33,343 nt of DNA from Clostridia bacterium (GCA_017563195.1 JAFXDO010000049.1:1-33343), one strand, 5' to 3'; positions 23,833 through 31,824 are shown, counted from the first letter of the stretch. Numbers and translations: made by a program. The notes: generated by a model not told the origin, from the sequence alone.

Positions 23833-25074
23833 ATGTTCAACGAAAAGATTATAAATATGAGTCTGGAATGCGAGCGTGAGCTTGCCGAGGTTTTTGCAAG
23901 AGTCGATTCGATCGCTTTTAAAAATACCGAAAAGGTTATGTCTGTATTCCGTGAAAACCGATTGTCGGACAGACACTTCAATTCCACCTGCGGTTACGGA
24001 TATAACGACGACGGCCGTGATCTGTGCGACAAAATGTTCGCAGAGGCATTCGGCGCAGAGGCAGGATTTGCACGTTCGCAGATCATTTCGGGTACTCATG
24101 CGTTAGCTATTGCTCTGTACGGCGTTTTGCGCCCCGGCGATACGATGCTTTCGGTTGCAGGTAAGCCTTACGACACGCTTGATAACGTCATCGGACTCGG
24201 TGACAGTGCAGACAACGGAGAGGGCTCGCTTATCGAATATGGCGTCAAGTACCGTCAGATCGCACTTGTCGATAAAAAAACGCTCGATCTTGATGCGATC
24301 AAAGCGGCACTTGACGAGGATAAGAGCATTAAGGTTGTTTTCGTACAGCGTTCAAAGGGTTACGACGACAGACGTACTCTCACTGTTTCCGAGATAAATG
24401 AGCTTTTCGTGCTCGTACGCAAGTATGACGGCGTTTATCTCGTTGTCGATAACTGCTACGGAGAATTCACCGAGACCGAAGAGCCCAAGGCAGATCTTTT
24501 GGTCGGCTCACTTATCAAAAACGCAGGCGGCGGTATTGCCGAAACGGGCGGTTATATAGTCGGAACCAAGCGTGCGGTCGAGCTTGCGTCTTATCGCTTG
24601 ACGGTTCCCGGCATCGGACTTGAGGCGGGTGCGTCCATGGGCGCAACGAAGCCTATGATAAAGGGTTTGTTTTTTGCGCCTCACGTTACAGCTCAGGCTA
24701 TAAAGACGGCACATTTTGCGGCTGCTATGTTTGAAAAGATCGGCTTTGAGTGTTATCCCGCATCGACGGAAAGCAGGAGCGACATTATTCAGACCATTCG
24801 TCTGCATAATGCAGAAAACGTTTTGAAGTTCTGTCGCGGTATTCAAAAGGGATCACCCGTCGACAGCTTTGTTACTCCCGAGGGCTGGGAAATGCCCGGC
24901 TATAACGATTCCGTCGTTATGGCTGCCGGTGCCTTCACTCAGGGAAGCTCGATCGAGCTTTCTGCCGATGCACCTCTGCGCGAGCCGTATCTCGTTTATA
25001 TGCAAGGTGGCTTGACCTACGAAAGCGGAAAGCTCGGCATTATGACCGCGCTTGACGAAATGCTCTCCGAATAA
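23833..25074 (+). CDS. PLP-dependent methionine gamma-lyase-family protein (aluminium-resistance/YnbB-like)
   Basis: A 413-residue fold-type I PLP enzyme of the family often named aluminium resistance protein or methionine gamma-lyase family. Typical segments are DRHFNSTCGYGYNDDGRD, SQIISGTHALAIALYG, the PLP Asp region VVDNCYGEF and the probable Schiff-base lysine in GSLIKNAGGGI. The C-terminus has YVQ-like VYMQGGLTY with the family's ALDE ending. The upstream ribosome site is weak (AACGGA). It follows the M42 genes by 21 bases and ends the operon. In vivo chemistry of this subfamily is poorly defined; a C-S lyase acting on amino acids released by the peptidases would be consistent. Confidence 0.92.
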   Translation: MFNEKIINMSLECERELAEVFARVDSIAFKNTEKVMSVFRENRLSDRHFNSTCGYGYNDDGRDLCDKMFAEAFGAEAGFARSQIISGTHALAIALYGVLRPGDTMLSVAGKPYDTLDNVIGLGDSADNGEGSLIEYGVKYRQIALVDKKTLDLDAIKAALDEDKSIKVVFVQRSKGYDDRRTLTVSEINELFVLVRKYDGVYLVVDNCYGEFTETEEPKADLLVGSLIKNAGGGIAETGGYIVGTKRAVELASYRLTVPGIGLEAGASMGATKPMIKGLFFAPHVTAQAIKTAHFAAAMFEKIGFECYPASTESRSDIIQTIRLHNAENVLKFCRGIQKGSPVDSFVTPEGWEMPGYNDSVVMAAGAFTQGSSIELSADAPLREPYLVYMQGGLTYESGKLGIMTALDEMLSE

Positions 25075-25078
25075 AGAA

Positions 25079-25105
25079 AAAGGACGGAATTATCCGTCCT
25101 TTATT
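25079..25105. terminator. Bidirectional intrinsic terminator
   Basis: AAAGGACGGA, loop ATTA, TCCGTCCTTT: a 10-bp perfect stem with A and T runs on its flanks. It lies between the plus-strand PLP enzyme gene and the minus-strand serpin gene. Confidence 0.92.
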
Positions 25106-26800
25106 TTATTCGAAGCACTCTACGGTGCCGAGATAGAGCGGGGTCAGCGTATAGTTGTCAATAACCATATACACAAACGGACTGTTTGCGATAAAGAGTC
25201 TTGAATAATCGGGCTGAAACTCGGTGTTAGTGTATGCTTCATCGCCGTTTGAAATTCCGTTTTCATTAACGCTGATTTCGGTATGATTCAGAATTTGCGA
25301 AATATAGATGTCCGAATTTGTGATCCTGCCAAAATCTCCGTCTTTGTCAAATGCGTTGGAAAATTTCATATTTTTAAGCGATTCTGCGATATTACCTTCG
25401 GCTTCGATTGTAAAAGTTGGCATCATAAATCCGCAGGAGCCGTAGTCGCCGTCGAGGTACATCTGTTTAAAATAATCGCTGTCGAGTTTGTCAATAATAT
25501 CCTCTAAGGCAATGCCGTCATTTGGGAGGAGAACTACCATACTGAGCCCGTACTCTAATCCGATGACAACGCCTTCGCAATCGATATTTTCGAAAGAAAA
25601 ATTGACCATTCCGGTAATCATATCAACTTCGGTTACGAATCCGTTGGATTGCATAAACCCCTGCTTTTCGTCAAGCAGCTTGACACGATTTCTCCACTTG
25701 ACAGCAAGCTTGAAATCGGTAGCAAAAATGCATTTTGCGCTTCTTTCGATGCCGCTCAGCACTTCGTTGAGCGCACCGTTGTACCATGCGTCGATCGCTT
25801 CTGCCAAGCTGCTGCTGAAATGCGTTTTAAAAGCGTCCAAACCGTAACACTGATAAACGGTTTTCAGAAAATCAACGTCGATACTCAAGTCGCCGTCGAA
25901 CCAGACGGCACCGTCAAGGCTTGCGTCTGCGTCTGCTTGCAATCTGTCTTTCAGATTCTTAAAGACCCGATTAATGCTTTTGATATCTTCGCTGCCCAAA
26001 GCATCGATAAGCTGCTCGTGTGTTTCATTTCCTGCACCGTTGGCAATGCAGGAGAGTATATATGAAACCGAGATAGGGGAGAGAACGTTGTTTTTGCCGC
26101 TCTCGTACATGCTTGCAAACACGTTATAGCCGAAATCGTTGATGCCCGACAAAGTCTCTTTGTCAGTGATTGTATCGTCGGGCGGTAACGGTGTATTCTC
26201 AGACTCTGAGCCATCGGGAACGTCTTCGTATTCTTCATTGTCGTTACCGACTTCACTATCGACATCTTCTGAAGAGTCTTGACTGATATCCTCGCCTCCG
26301 GAATTGTACGAATCTCCGAACAGCGAGTCCATAATATCAACGTATCCCTCATTGACAAAAATATCGTCGGGTGTGATCACGTAGTCATCGTTGACGGGCG
26401 GCACGGGCTCGGGAGTGTCATCCGGGTTGCCGTCAGGCGTTTCGTCGGGCTGAGACTCATCATTGACATTCGGTTCATCGTACCTATCGTTGTCGTCACC
26501 GGTGCTTCCGTCTTCTTTTTCTTCCGATTGATCCGGAATGAAGTCGATCTCGTTATTCTTCGATTCCTCCTGCGTTTCATCAACGATACCGTTAGAGTGC
26601 GCCTTGTCCTCCGCAACGTATCCGTCGTTTTGGAAAACATTGAAGAATCCGCTGTTTGTTGCAAATACGGTGAACATCATAATGCAGACCAAAAGACCTG
26701 CAGCCCAAGACGTATACTTCCTTCTCATCGTGGCTTGGTGCCTTTGCATTTTGGCGAGCTTGTCGTCAACGAGCTTTTTGAATTCTTCGTTATTTCTCAT
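25106..26800 (-). CDS. Membrane-anchored serpin-domain protein, putative anti-sigma factor
   Basis: A 564-residue protein from the chosen start. Residues 1-29 are charged and cytoplasmic (EEFKKLVDDKLAKMQRHQ), 30-48 form one membrane helix, and about 55-212 are a very acidic Asp/Glu/Pro/Ser linker. From about 215 to the end is a full serpin domain: NNVLSPISVSYILSCIANGA (helix B motif), THEQLIDALG, VDFLKTVYQCYGLDAFKTHF, then EISVNENGIS and SPFVYMVIDNYTLTPLYLG. The hinge reads ENGISNGDEA where inhibitory serpins have small residues (GTEAAA-like), so trap-type inhibition is doubtful. It overlaps the ECF sigma gene by 11 bases; GGAGGAGG inside that gene places the start at 26800 rather than 26809. 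This is anti-sigma architecture with a serpin ectodomain. The anti-sigma role is inferred from context. Confidence 0.85.
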   Translation of the reverse strand: MRNNEEFKKLVDDKLAKMQRHQATMRRKYTSWAAGLLVCIMMFTVFATNSGFFNVFQNDGYVAEDKAHSNGIVDETQEESKNNEIDFIPDQSEEKEDGSTGDDNDRYDEPNVNDESQPDETPDGNPDDTPEPVPPVNDDYVITPDDIFVNEGYVDIMDSLFGDSYNSGGEDISQDSSEDVDSEVGNDNEEYEDVPDGSESENTPLPPDDTITDKETLSGINDFGYNVFASMYESGKNNVLSPISVSYILSCIANGAGNETHEQLIDALGSEDIKSINRVFKNLKDRLQADADASLDGAVWFDGDLSIDVDFLKTVYQCYGLDAFKTHFSSSLAEAIDAWYNGALNEVLSGIERSAKCIFATDFKLAVKWRNRVKLLDEKQGFMQSNGFVTEVDMITGMVNFSFENIDCEGVVIGLEYGLSMVVLLPNDGIALEDIIDKLDSDYFKQMYLDGDYGSCGFMMPTFTIEAEGNIAESLKNMKFSNAFDKDGDFGRITNSDIYISQILNHTEISVNENGISNGDEAYTNTEFQPDYSRLFIANSPFVYMVIDNYTLTPLYLGTVECFE

Positions 26801-27350
26801 TGTCATCATCCTCCTCCAAAATGCTTTTTAAGGCTTTTTTGCCTCTGTATATCAGATTTTCTATCTGCTTCTTGTTTTTGTGCATAACTCTTGCCGCTTC
26901 TTCATACGAGAGATCTTCGAAATACACGAGATGTATGGCGATCCTGTAATCGTTTGGTAGCTTTTTCATTGCTTCGTGTAGGTGCTTTTTTTCTTCATCT
27001 GCTATGACCGAATCCTCAAGTGATCTTTCGTCGTCAGTCGGCTCGTGATATAGCTCGTCAAGCGGAATATATGATCTTTTGGTCTCTTTTCTCAGCCAAT
27101 CGAGCGCACGAGACCTACCTATCATATACAGATAGGTTTTCAACGTAACTTTGAAATTGTACTTTTTCGGTTTGAAAATAATGTACGCGAAAACGTCTGC
27201 CGCGATATCCTCGGCAACGTCTACGTTGTTTACGTAGCGGTTGATAAAGAACGTAAGGCTTGTTCGGTATGTGTTCATTATTTCCTCAAAGGCAGCTTCG
27301 TCACCCTCGAGAAACCGTGCGTACAATGCAGCTCCGCGATCGTTGTTCAT
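26790..27350 (-). CDS. ECF-type RNA polymerase sigma factor
   Basis: A 186-residue group 4 sigma factor. Region 2 is visible as FINRYVNNVDVAEDIAADVF, then LKTYLYMIGRSRALDWLRKE (-10 recognition). After an acidic connector, region 4 reads LPNDYRIAIHLVYFEDLSYE, then EAARVMHKNKKQIENLIYRG (-35 recognition helix-turn-helix). The start at 27350 has GAGGT upstream; an earlier ATG at 27368 lacks a ribosome site. Its 3' end overlaps the membrane-anchored serpin gene, the usual arrangement for an ECF factor and its anti-sigma. I found no convincing autoregulatory ECF promoter in the upstream 190 bases. Confidence 0.95.
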   Translation of the reverse strand: MNNDRGAALYARFLEGDEAAFEEIMNTYRTSLTFFINRYVNNVDVAEDIAADVFAYIIFKPKKYNFKVTLKTYLYMIGRSRALDWLRKETKRSYIPLDELYHEPTDDERSLEDSVIADEEKKHLHEAMKKLPNDYRIAIHLVYFEDLSYEEAARVMHKNKKQIENLIYRGKKALKSILEEDDDNEK

Positions 27351-27420
27351 TTTTGACCTCGTGTACACCGGGCTTCATAGTGTTATACGTATGAGTTTCG
27401 AAAAACACTCTCTTGATTTT

Positions 27421-27449
27421 ATATTAACATTATTATTACGATATTTCAA
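27421..27449 (-). promoter_or_regulatory. Possible sigma-A promoter of the ECF sigma/serpin operon
   Basis: On the minus strand TTGAAA and TAATAT are separated by 17 bases, about 70 bases upstream of the sigma start. The region is AT-rich, so chance matches are likely. Confidence 0.35.
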
Positions 27450-27486
27450 CATATATTGTAAAGCGAAGTCAAAACTGCGTTTGATG

Positions 27487-27515
27487 TTGACAAATTCGGT
27501 AAAGAAGTATATAAT
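27487..27515 (+). promoter_or_regulatory. Sigma-A promoter of the RyR-domain gene
   Basis: TTGACA and TATAAT are separated by 17 bases, a consensus match, 31 bases before the ATG and divergent from the sigma operon. Confidence 0.9.
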
Positions 27516-27546
27516 TTTTACAACAAAATTGATCGGAAGTGATAAA

Positions 27547-29469
27547 ATGCTCTGGTACGTCTGTCTTGCGGCTGTATTGGTTTTGATAGGATTTGTGCTT
27601 AAGTTTGTTTTCGATAAAAAATTTGCACGTATGCGGATGTTTTACGTAATGCTCGGCTGCTTCTTTATTGCAGTCGTTCTGTATATTCCTCCGTATTTTA
27701 CGAATTATGATTTCATTACAGCGATTTGGGGCTGTCTGATAAACGTTTTGCAGGTCATTTCGCTCGATGCCGATTATCTCTACTTTTATAAGGACATTGC
27801 CTCAGGAATCGGGGTCGATGCAGTTACCGCAATATACGTATTCCTACTCGGTACCGTTCACGTTGCGTTACCTGCCGTTTCTGCTTTGACAGCGGTAACC
27901 CTTTTCGTACAGTACCTCACCAGAATTAGAATGAGCCTTGTTAAAAGAAGCAACAAGACCGTTCATATTTTCTCGCAGGTAAGGGAAGAGTCCATCGTAC
28001 TTGCAAAGGATATAAGAAAGCATGACAAGAAGTGTGAGATAATCTTCCTCGATGATAAAGACAAATCGGACTATGCGGATCTTCGTTTTGAATTGAGATG
28101 CAAGGTTCTTGACGAAAGAATCGAGAACATTAAGGCATCCGCAAAGGCGCGCAAGGTATACTACTACTGTATATCCGAGGATGAAGAGACAAATCTTAAT
28201 TCCGCGCTGACGATAATGTCTTACCTTGAAAATGCAGAGCGTGAGATACAGCAGAACAACTACGTATATCTCTTTACCGCAGATCCTTCCGCGGAAATGA
28301 TAATCGACTCGATAAACAAGGGCTTTGTCAATATAGACCTTATTGATGAGCATAAGACCGCGGCATACAATCTTTTGCAGCAATATCCCTTGCTCGACTA
28401 TGCTGTCAACGGCAGGATCAACGTTATGGTTTGCGGCTTTTCCGACGTTAGCAGACAGGTACTCAGAGCCGTGTCTTGGATCGGACAGCTCGCGGGATAT
28501 GAGCTTAACGTATCTGTCATTGGCAGGGAAATTGAAAACGATGCCGAGAATTTCAAGTCTGCCTATCCCGGTCTCTTCACCAAAAGATACAATATTCGCT
28601 TCTATAGCTATAAAAATGATACCGAAATGGAAACCATTCTTGCAGAAAGTCTTTCCGACAGTAATTACGTTGTTGTAGCCGAGTCGGACGATGATTCTCA
28701 GAAAACCGTCGAACGTGCGATAAAGCTCAGAAGATTCTTCTACGGCGTCGGCGGCGACTTTACAAATCAGCCCCCCGTTTTCGCATATATCGAAAAGGAT
28801 GAAAAGGCGTCTGCCGTCAGCGCGCTCAGAACGGCCGAGTCCAAGGCGGAACGTCGTATGCCCTATAATATTACTCCGTTTGGTATGGCGAGCGAGATAT
28901 ATACGTTCAAGAATATAACCGAGTCGGACCTCGATATTCTTTCCCAGAACGTGCATCTTGTTTACGAGGATATATTCAGCGACGGTCCCATCGACGTTGT
29001 CGGCGCTCTTGAGCGCTACAACCTGTTCGAGGTCAACAAGAACGCTAACCGTGCAAACGCACTTCACATAAGATATAAGCTCCTTATGCTGGGTCTTGAT
29101 TTTACGTTGGATAACGACAAGGAAGAGGTTGATTTCAAGGAATATCTCACGCAGGAAGCGCTTGACAGGCTTACTCTTGCCGAGCACGACCGTTGGATGG
29201 CATTCCTCGAGAGCGAAGGCTGGGTAGAGTCAACCATCGATCAGGCAAACGCATATAAGGCATCCGGAATCAGTAAGGGAAGACACAACTGCCCGCTGCT
29301 CAAGATGCATCCCTACATATGCGATTTTGACGATTTGAAGCAGAGATCCGATGATCTCGGACTGCCTGATTCCACAATCTACGATATTGAGCTTATCGCT
29401 CGTATACCCGATATTTTGCACGACAAGTGGAACATTTCGGGAAGACGATACAGGATAGTTAAGCACTGA
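27547..29469 (+). CDS. Membrane protein with tandem Rossmann (TrkA-N/RCK-like) domains and C-terminal RyR domain
   Basis: A 640-residue protein. The N-terminus has about four hydrophobic segments (near 3-22, 31-49, 57-72 and 91-123). Two Rossmann-like units follow, the first from about 137 (TVHIFSQVREESIVLAKDI, with acidic IIFLDD), the second from about 290 (NVMVCGFSDVSRQVLRAV). From about 541 to 625 is a RyR-type domain: LAEHDRWMAFLESEGW followed by LLKMHPYICDFDDL. The layout resembles RCK-gated channels, though I see no K+ selectivity filter. Bacterial RyR domains have been proposed to bind nucleotide-derived ligands in signalling and conflict systems. GGAAGTG precedes the ATG at 27547; the frame is open further upstream but would cross the promoter. 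Confidence 0.82.
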   Translation: MLWYVCLAAVLVLIGFVLKFVFDKKFARMRMFYVMLGCFFIAVVLYIPPYFTNYDFITAIWGCLINVLQVISLDADYLYFYKDIASGIGVDAVTAIYVFLLGTVHVALPAVSALTAVTLFVQYLTRIRMSLVKRSNKTVHIFSQVREESIVLAKDIRKHDKKCEIIFLDDKDKSDYADLRFELRCKVLDERIENIKASAKARKVYYYCISEDEETNLNSALTIMSYLENAEREIQQNNYVYLFTADPSAEMIIDSINKGFVNIDLIDEHKTAAYNLLQQYPLLDYAVNGRINVMVCGFSDVSRQVLRAVSWIGQLAGYELNVSVIGREIENDAENFKSAYPGLFTKRYNIRFYSYKNDTEMETILAESLSDSNYVVVAESDDDSQKTVERAIKLRRFFYGVGGDFTNQPPVFAYIEKDEKASAVSALRTAESKAERRMPYNITPFGMASEIYTFKNITESDLDILSQNVHLVYEDIFSDGPIDVVGALERYNLFEVNKNANRANALHIRYKLLMLGLDFTLDNDKEEVDFKEYLTQEALDRLTLAEHDRWMAFLESEGWVESTIDQANAYKASGISKGRHNCPLLKMHPYICDFDDLKQRSDDLGLPDSTIYDIELIARIPDILHDKWNISGRRYRIVKH

Positions 29470-29476
29470 TTATCAG

Positions 29477-29510
29477 CAGGACGTCGAAGAGTATATTTTG
29501 ACGTCTTGCT
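29477..29510 (+). terminator. Weak terminator-like hairpin after the RyR-domain gene
   Basis: GCAGGACGTC and GACGTCTTGC (one G-T wobble) form a 10-bp stem with a 14-base AT-rich loop, just after the stop at 29469. There is no real T run, so it may only attenuate. Confidence 0.4.
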
Positions 29511-29532
29511 TGTATTTCGGAAGGATACAATT

Positions 29533-30708
29533 ATGAACTATCGTTATGATAAATACGGAAATAAGCTTTCGATACTCGGGTTCGGATGTATGCGATTCCC
29601 GAGAAAGCTGGGTGCTATCGACTTTGATGAGACCGAACGCGAGATCGTGACCGCATACGAAAAAGGGGTCAACTACTTCGATACGGCGTACATTTACCCG
29701 GGAAGCGAGGCTACCCTTGGCGAAATCCTTGCAAAGCACGGAATACGCGAAAAGGTTTACGTTGCAACAAAGCTGCCGCATTATCTTATGAAAAGCAGAG
29801 AAGATCTCGACGCAAAATTCAACGAGCAGCTCAAGCGACTGAAAACCGATTACGTCGATTATTATCTGATGCATATGCTCACCGATACCGCGACGTGGGA
29901 CAGACTTAAGGATCTGGGAATACTCGAGTGGATAGACGAAAAGAAGAAAAGCGGAGCAATAAGGCAGATCGGCTTTTCATATCACGGAAACTCCGAAATG
30001 TTTTGCTCGCTGATCGATGCCTATGATTGGGATTTTTGTCAGATACAGTACAACTATATGGACGAGCATTCTCAGGCAGGCAGAAAGGGCTTGCATTATG
30101 CGAGCACAAAGGGAATTCCCGTGGTGATAATGGAGCCGCTGCGCGGCGGAAAGCTCGTTAGCCATTTGCCCGACACCGCAAAGAAGATATTTGACGAGTA
30201 CGAGCCGAAGCATACTCCTGCGCAATGGGCGTTCCGCTGGCTGTGGAATCAGCCCGAGGTTACAGTCGTGCTTTCGGGTATGAATTCCGAGGAAATGCTT
30301 CTTGATAACATAAATACCGCATCGACCGTCAGCGTCGGCGAGCTTGGCGAATGCGAGCAGGCAATGCTGGATCGTGTCGTTGCGTCGATAAACGCGAAAA
30401 TGAAGGTTGGCTGTACCGGCTGCGGGTACTGTATGCCGTGTCCGAAGAACGTCGATATACCGGGAACCTTTGCTGCATATAACAGACGATTTGCAGAGGG
30501 AAAGTTCTGGGCGTACGTCGACTATTTTATGTGCACGGCACTTCGCACGAACTCGACTGCCGCATCGAATTGCATCGGTTGCGGAAAGTGCGAAAAGCAT
30601 TGCCCGCAGAAAATAGAGATACGCGAGCGTCTTAAGGATGCAAGAAAAGAGCTTGAGGGACCGGTTTATCGGGTTGCGGCAAAGGTTGCGAAGATTTTTA
30701 AGTTTTAA
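29533..30708 (+). CDS. Aldo/keto reductase with C-terminal [4Fe-4S] ferredoxin domain
   Basis: A 391-residue oxidoreductase. The TIM-barrel AKR part has the catalytic residues in FDTAYIYPGSE (Asp, Tyr), ATKLPHY (Lys) and YYLMHML (His). The NAD(P)-site strand region VVLSGMNSEEML is also present. The C-terminal ~100 residues hold two iron-sulfur cysteine clusters, CTGCGYCMPCPKNVDIP (from about 293) and CIGCGKCEKHCPQ (from about 347). Such fusions are common in anaerobes and probably couple carbonyl reduction to ferredoxin-like electron transfer; the substrate is unknown. GGAAGGA sets the start at 29533. It may be read through from the RyR gene, since no separate promoter is evident. Confidence 0.93.
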   Translation: MNYRYDKYGNKLSILGFGCMRFPRKLGAIDFDETEREIVTAYEKGVNYFDTAYIYPGSEATLGEILAKHGIREKVYVATKLPHYLMKSREDLDAKFNEQLKRLKTDYVDYYLMHMLTDTATWDRLKDLGILEWIDEKKKSGAIRQIGFSYHGNSEMFCSLIDAYDWDFCQIQYNYMDEHSQAGRKGLHYASTKGIPVVIMEPLRGGKLVSHLPDTAKKIFDEYEPKHTPAQWAFRWLWNQPEVTVVLSGMNSEEMLLDNINTASTVSVGELGECEQAMLDRVVASINAKMKVGCTGCGYCMPCPKNVDIPGTFAAYNRRFAEGKFWAYVDYFMCTALRTNSTAASNCIGCGKCEKHCPQKIEIRERLKDARKELEGPVYRVAAKVAKIFKF

Positions 30709-30710
30709 TC

Positions 30711-30739
30711 TTGTATTTTGAGAGAGATAGATGTATAAT
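30711..30739 (+). promoter_or_regulatory. Sigma-A promoter of the EEP lipoprotein gene
   Basis: TTGTAT and TATAAT are separated by 17 bases, starting two bases after the reductase stop. Confidence 0.75.
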
Positions 30740-30761
30740 ACCAACATCAGGAGGTGGCATT

Positions 30762-31583
30762 ATGAAGAAAGCGTTAACGTTCTTTTTAGTGATCGCAATG
30801 TGCATATTATCCGTGTTTATGGCATCCTGCTCCGAAAACGGCGAGAATGAATCATCCGAAATTTCTGAGGAAAGCAAAGGACCCACGACCATGAAATTAA
30901 AAGTAGGCTCGTACAATATTGCCAACGGCAGAGAAATCAATTGGGATTTCAAGGTTCTGGCAAAGGATATTACAGATAACGGACTCGATATTGTCGGTAT
31001 TCAGGAGGTTGACCAATTCTGCAATCGCTCCAAGAATTCCGATACGCTCGCGTTGCTCAAGGAATATACCGGTATGGAATACGGTGCATTCTTCAAGTGT
31101 ATAGATTATGACGGAGGCGAATACGGCACAGCAATTCTCTCCAAATACCCTATTTTGGGCACTGAAGAGCTAGAGCTTAACGATGGCTCTCAGGTTGAAA
31201 GACGTCTCCTTACTTATGCTAAGATCGACGTTGAAGGAACCGTAATCAATTTCTTCAACACACATCTTACCATCCATTCAGATCCCATTCGCGCGCTTGA
31301 ATTCCAGCTTGTGAAGGATAGAGTCAAGGATGAAGCCAATTGTATTCTCGTAGGTGACTTTAACGTAGACAGCTATGATGAATGGGAAATACTTAAGCCT
31401 CTTTCCTACATCAATACCCCTGAAACCGGCTACATTACACATCCCGAGGGAGACAGACAGATTGACAATATCTGCTATTCCTCCGAATTCAGACTTGTTG
31501 AGGGCGGTCACGGCATTTATCAGCAATACCATTCCGACCACGTTCTTCTTTACGCAGAGTTTGAAATCGATAAGGCTGAATAA
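30762..31583 (+). CDS. Endonuclease/exonuclease/phosphatase-family lipoprotein
   Basis: A 273-residue exported protein of the EEP superfamily (DNase I/sphingomyelinase/inositol phosphatase fold). It has a lipoprotein signal peptide with lipobox FMASC (Cys23) and a short Ser/Glu tether. Fold motifs in order are VGSYNIANG, IVGIQEVD (metal-binding Glu), YGTAILSKYPI, FFNTHLT, CILVGDFNVDS (catalytic Asp-Phe-Asn), RQIDNI and YHSDHVLLYAE (catalytic Asp-His). All active-site residues are present, so it should be active at the cell surface on nucleic acid, phospholipid or sugar phosphate. GGAGGTGG sets the start at 30762. Confidence 0.93.
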   Translation: MKKALTFFLVIAMCILSVFMASCSENGENESSEISEESKGPTTMKLKVGSYNIANGREINWDFKVLAKDITDNGLDIVGIQEVDQFCNRSKNSDTLALLKEYTGMEYGAFFKCIDYDGGEYGTAILSKYPILGTEELELNDGSQVERRLLTYAKIDVEGTVINFFNTHLTIHSDPIRALEFQLVKDRVKDEANCILVGDFNVDSYDEWEILKPLSYINTPETGYITHPEGDRQIDNICYSSEFRLVEGGHGIYQQYHSDHVLLYAEFEIDKAE

Positions 31584-31631
31584 TTCATAAACCAAGTCAC
31601 GGCATTGGGCGATGCGCCACAGTGAGAAAAC

Positions 31632-31740
31632 GGTTTTGCGCTACCGTTTTGCCCTGTAACTTAGTCAAAAAGCCTTGAAATACGTTTGTATTCCTTCGTT
31701 TTTCGCCGTCGTTACAGAACAAATCGCATACGCGCAAAAC
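31632..31740. repeat. Intergenic element of nested inverted repeats
   Basis: The gene-free stretch 31584-31895 holds nested inverted repeats. GTTTTGCGC (31633-31641) pairs with GCGCAAAAC (31732-31740), enclosing CTGTAAC (31654-31660) with GTTACAG (31711-31717), enclosing GAAATAC-GTTT-GTATTC. A competing hairpin is AAAACGG (31627-31633) with CCGTTTT (31644-31650). TCGTTTTTCGCC (31696-31707) is the exact complement of 6276-6287, and the GTCAAA...TTGAAA segment resembles 6324-6343, linking it to the element there. A MITE-like repeat or a structured RNA are both possible. Confidence 0.55.
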
Positions 31741-31786
31741 TGCTACGCACCTTAAAATCAGATAGTTTTGTCGCAAGACAAAGAAG

Positions 31787-31824
31787 AAATCCGCGATAAT
31801 ACGAGTGTATATCGCGGATTTTTG
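31787..31824. terminator. Intrinsic terminator, probably of the EEP lipoprotein transcript or of spoVT
   Basis: AAATCCGCGATAATAC and GTATATCGCGGATTT pair over 15 bp with a single bulged A and a GAGT loop, followed by T residues on the plus strand and A-rich sequence upstream. It lies between the lipoprotein (plus) and spoVT (minus) stops. Confidence 0.88.

Noticed and set aside
22975-24099. A 374-codon open frame on the minus strand across the M42 and PLP-enzyme genes.
   Set aside because: It is antisense to genes with full sets of conserved motifs, has no ribosome site, and its composition is Cys/Ile/Arg-rich as expected for a shadow frame.
27380-27420. A GAAAC-type ECF -35 element upstream of the sigma gene on the minus strand.
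   Set aside because: No CGTC-like -10 element lies at the required 16-17-base distance.
27241-27546. An in-frame upstream extension of the RyR-domain protein (about 100 codons).
   Set aside because: It would run across the ECF sigma gene and the consensus promoter; the ATG at 27547 has a good ribosome site and begins a membrane helix.
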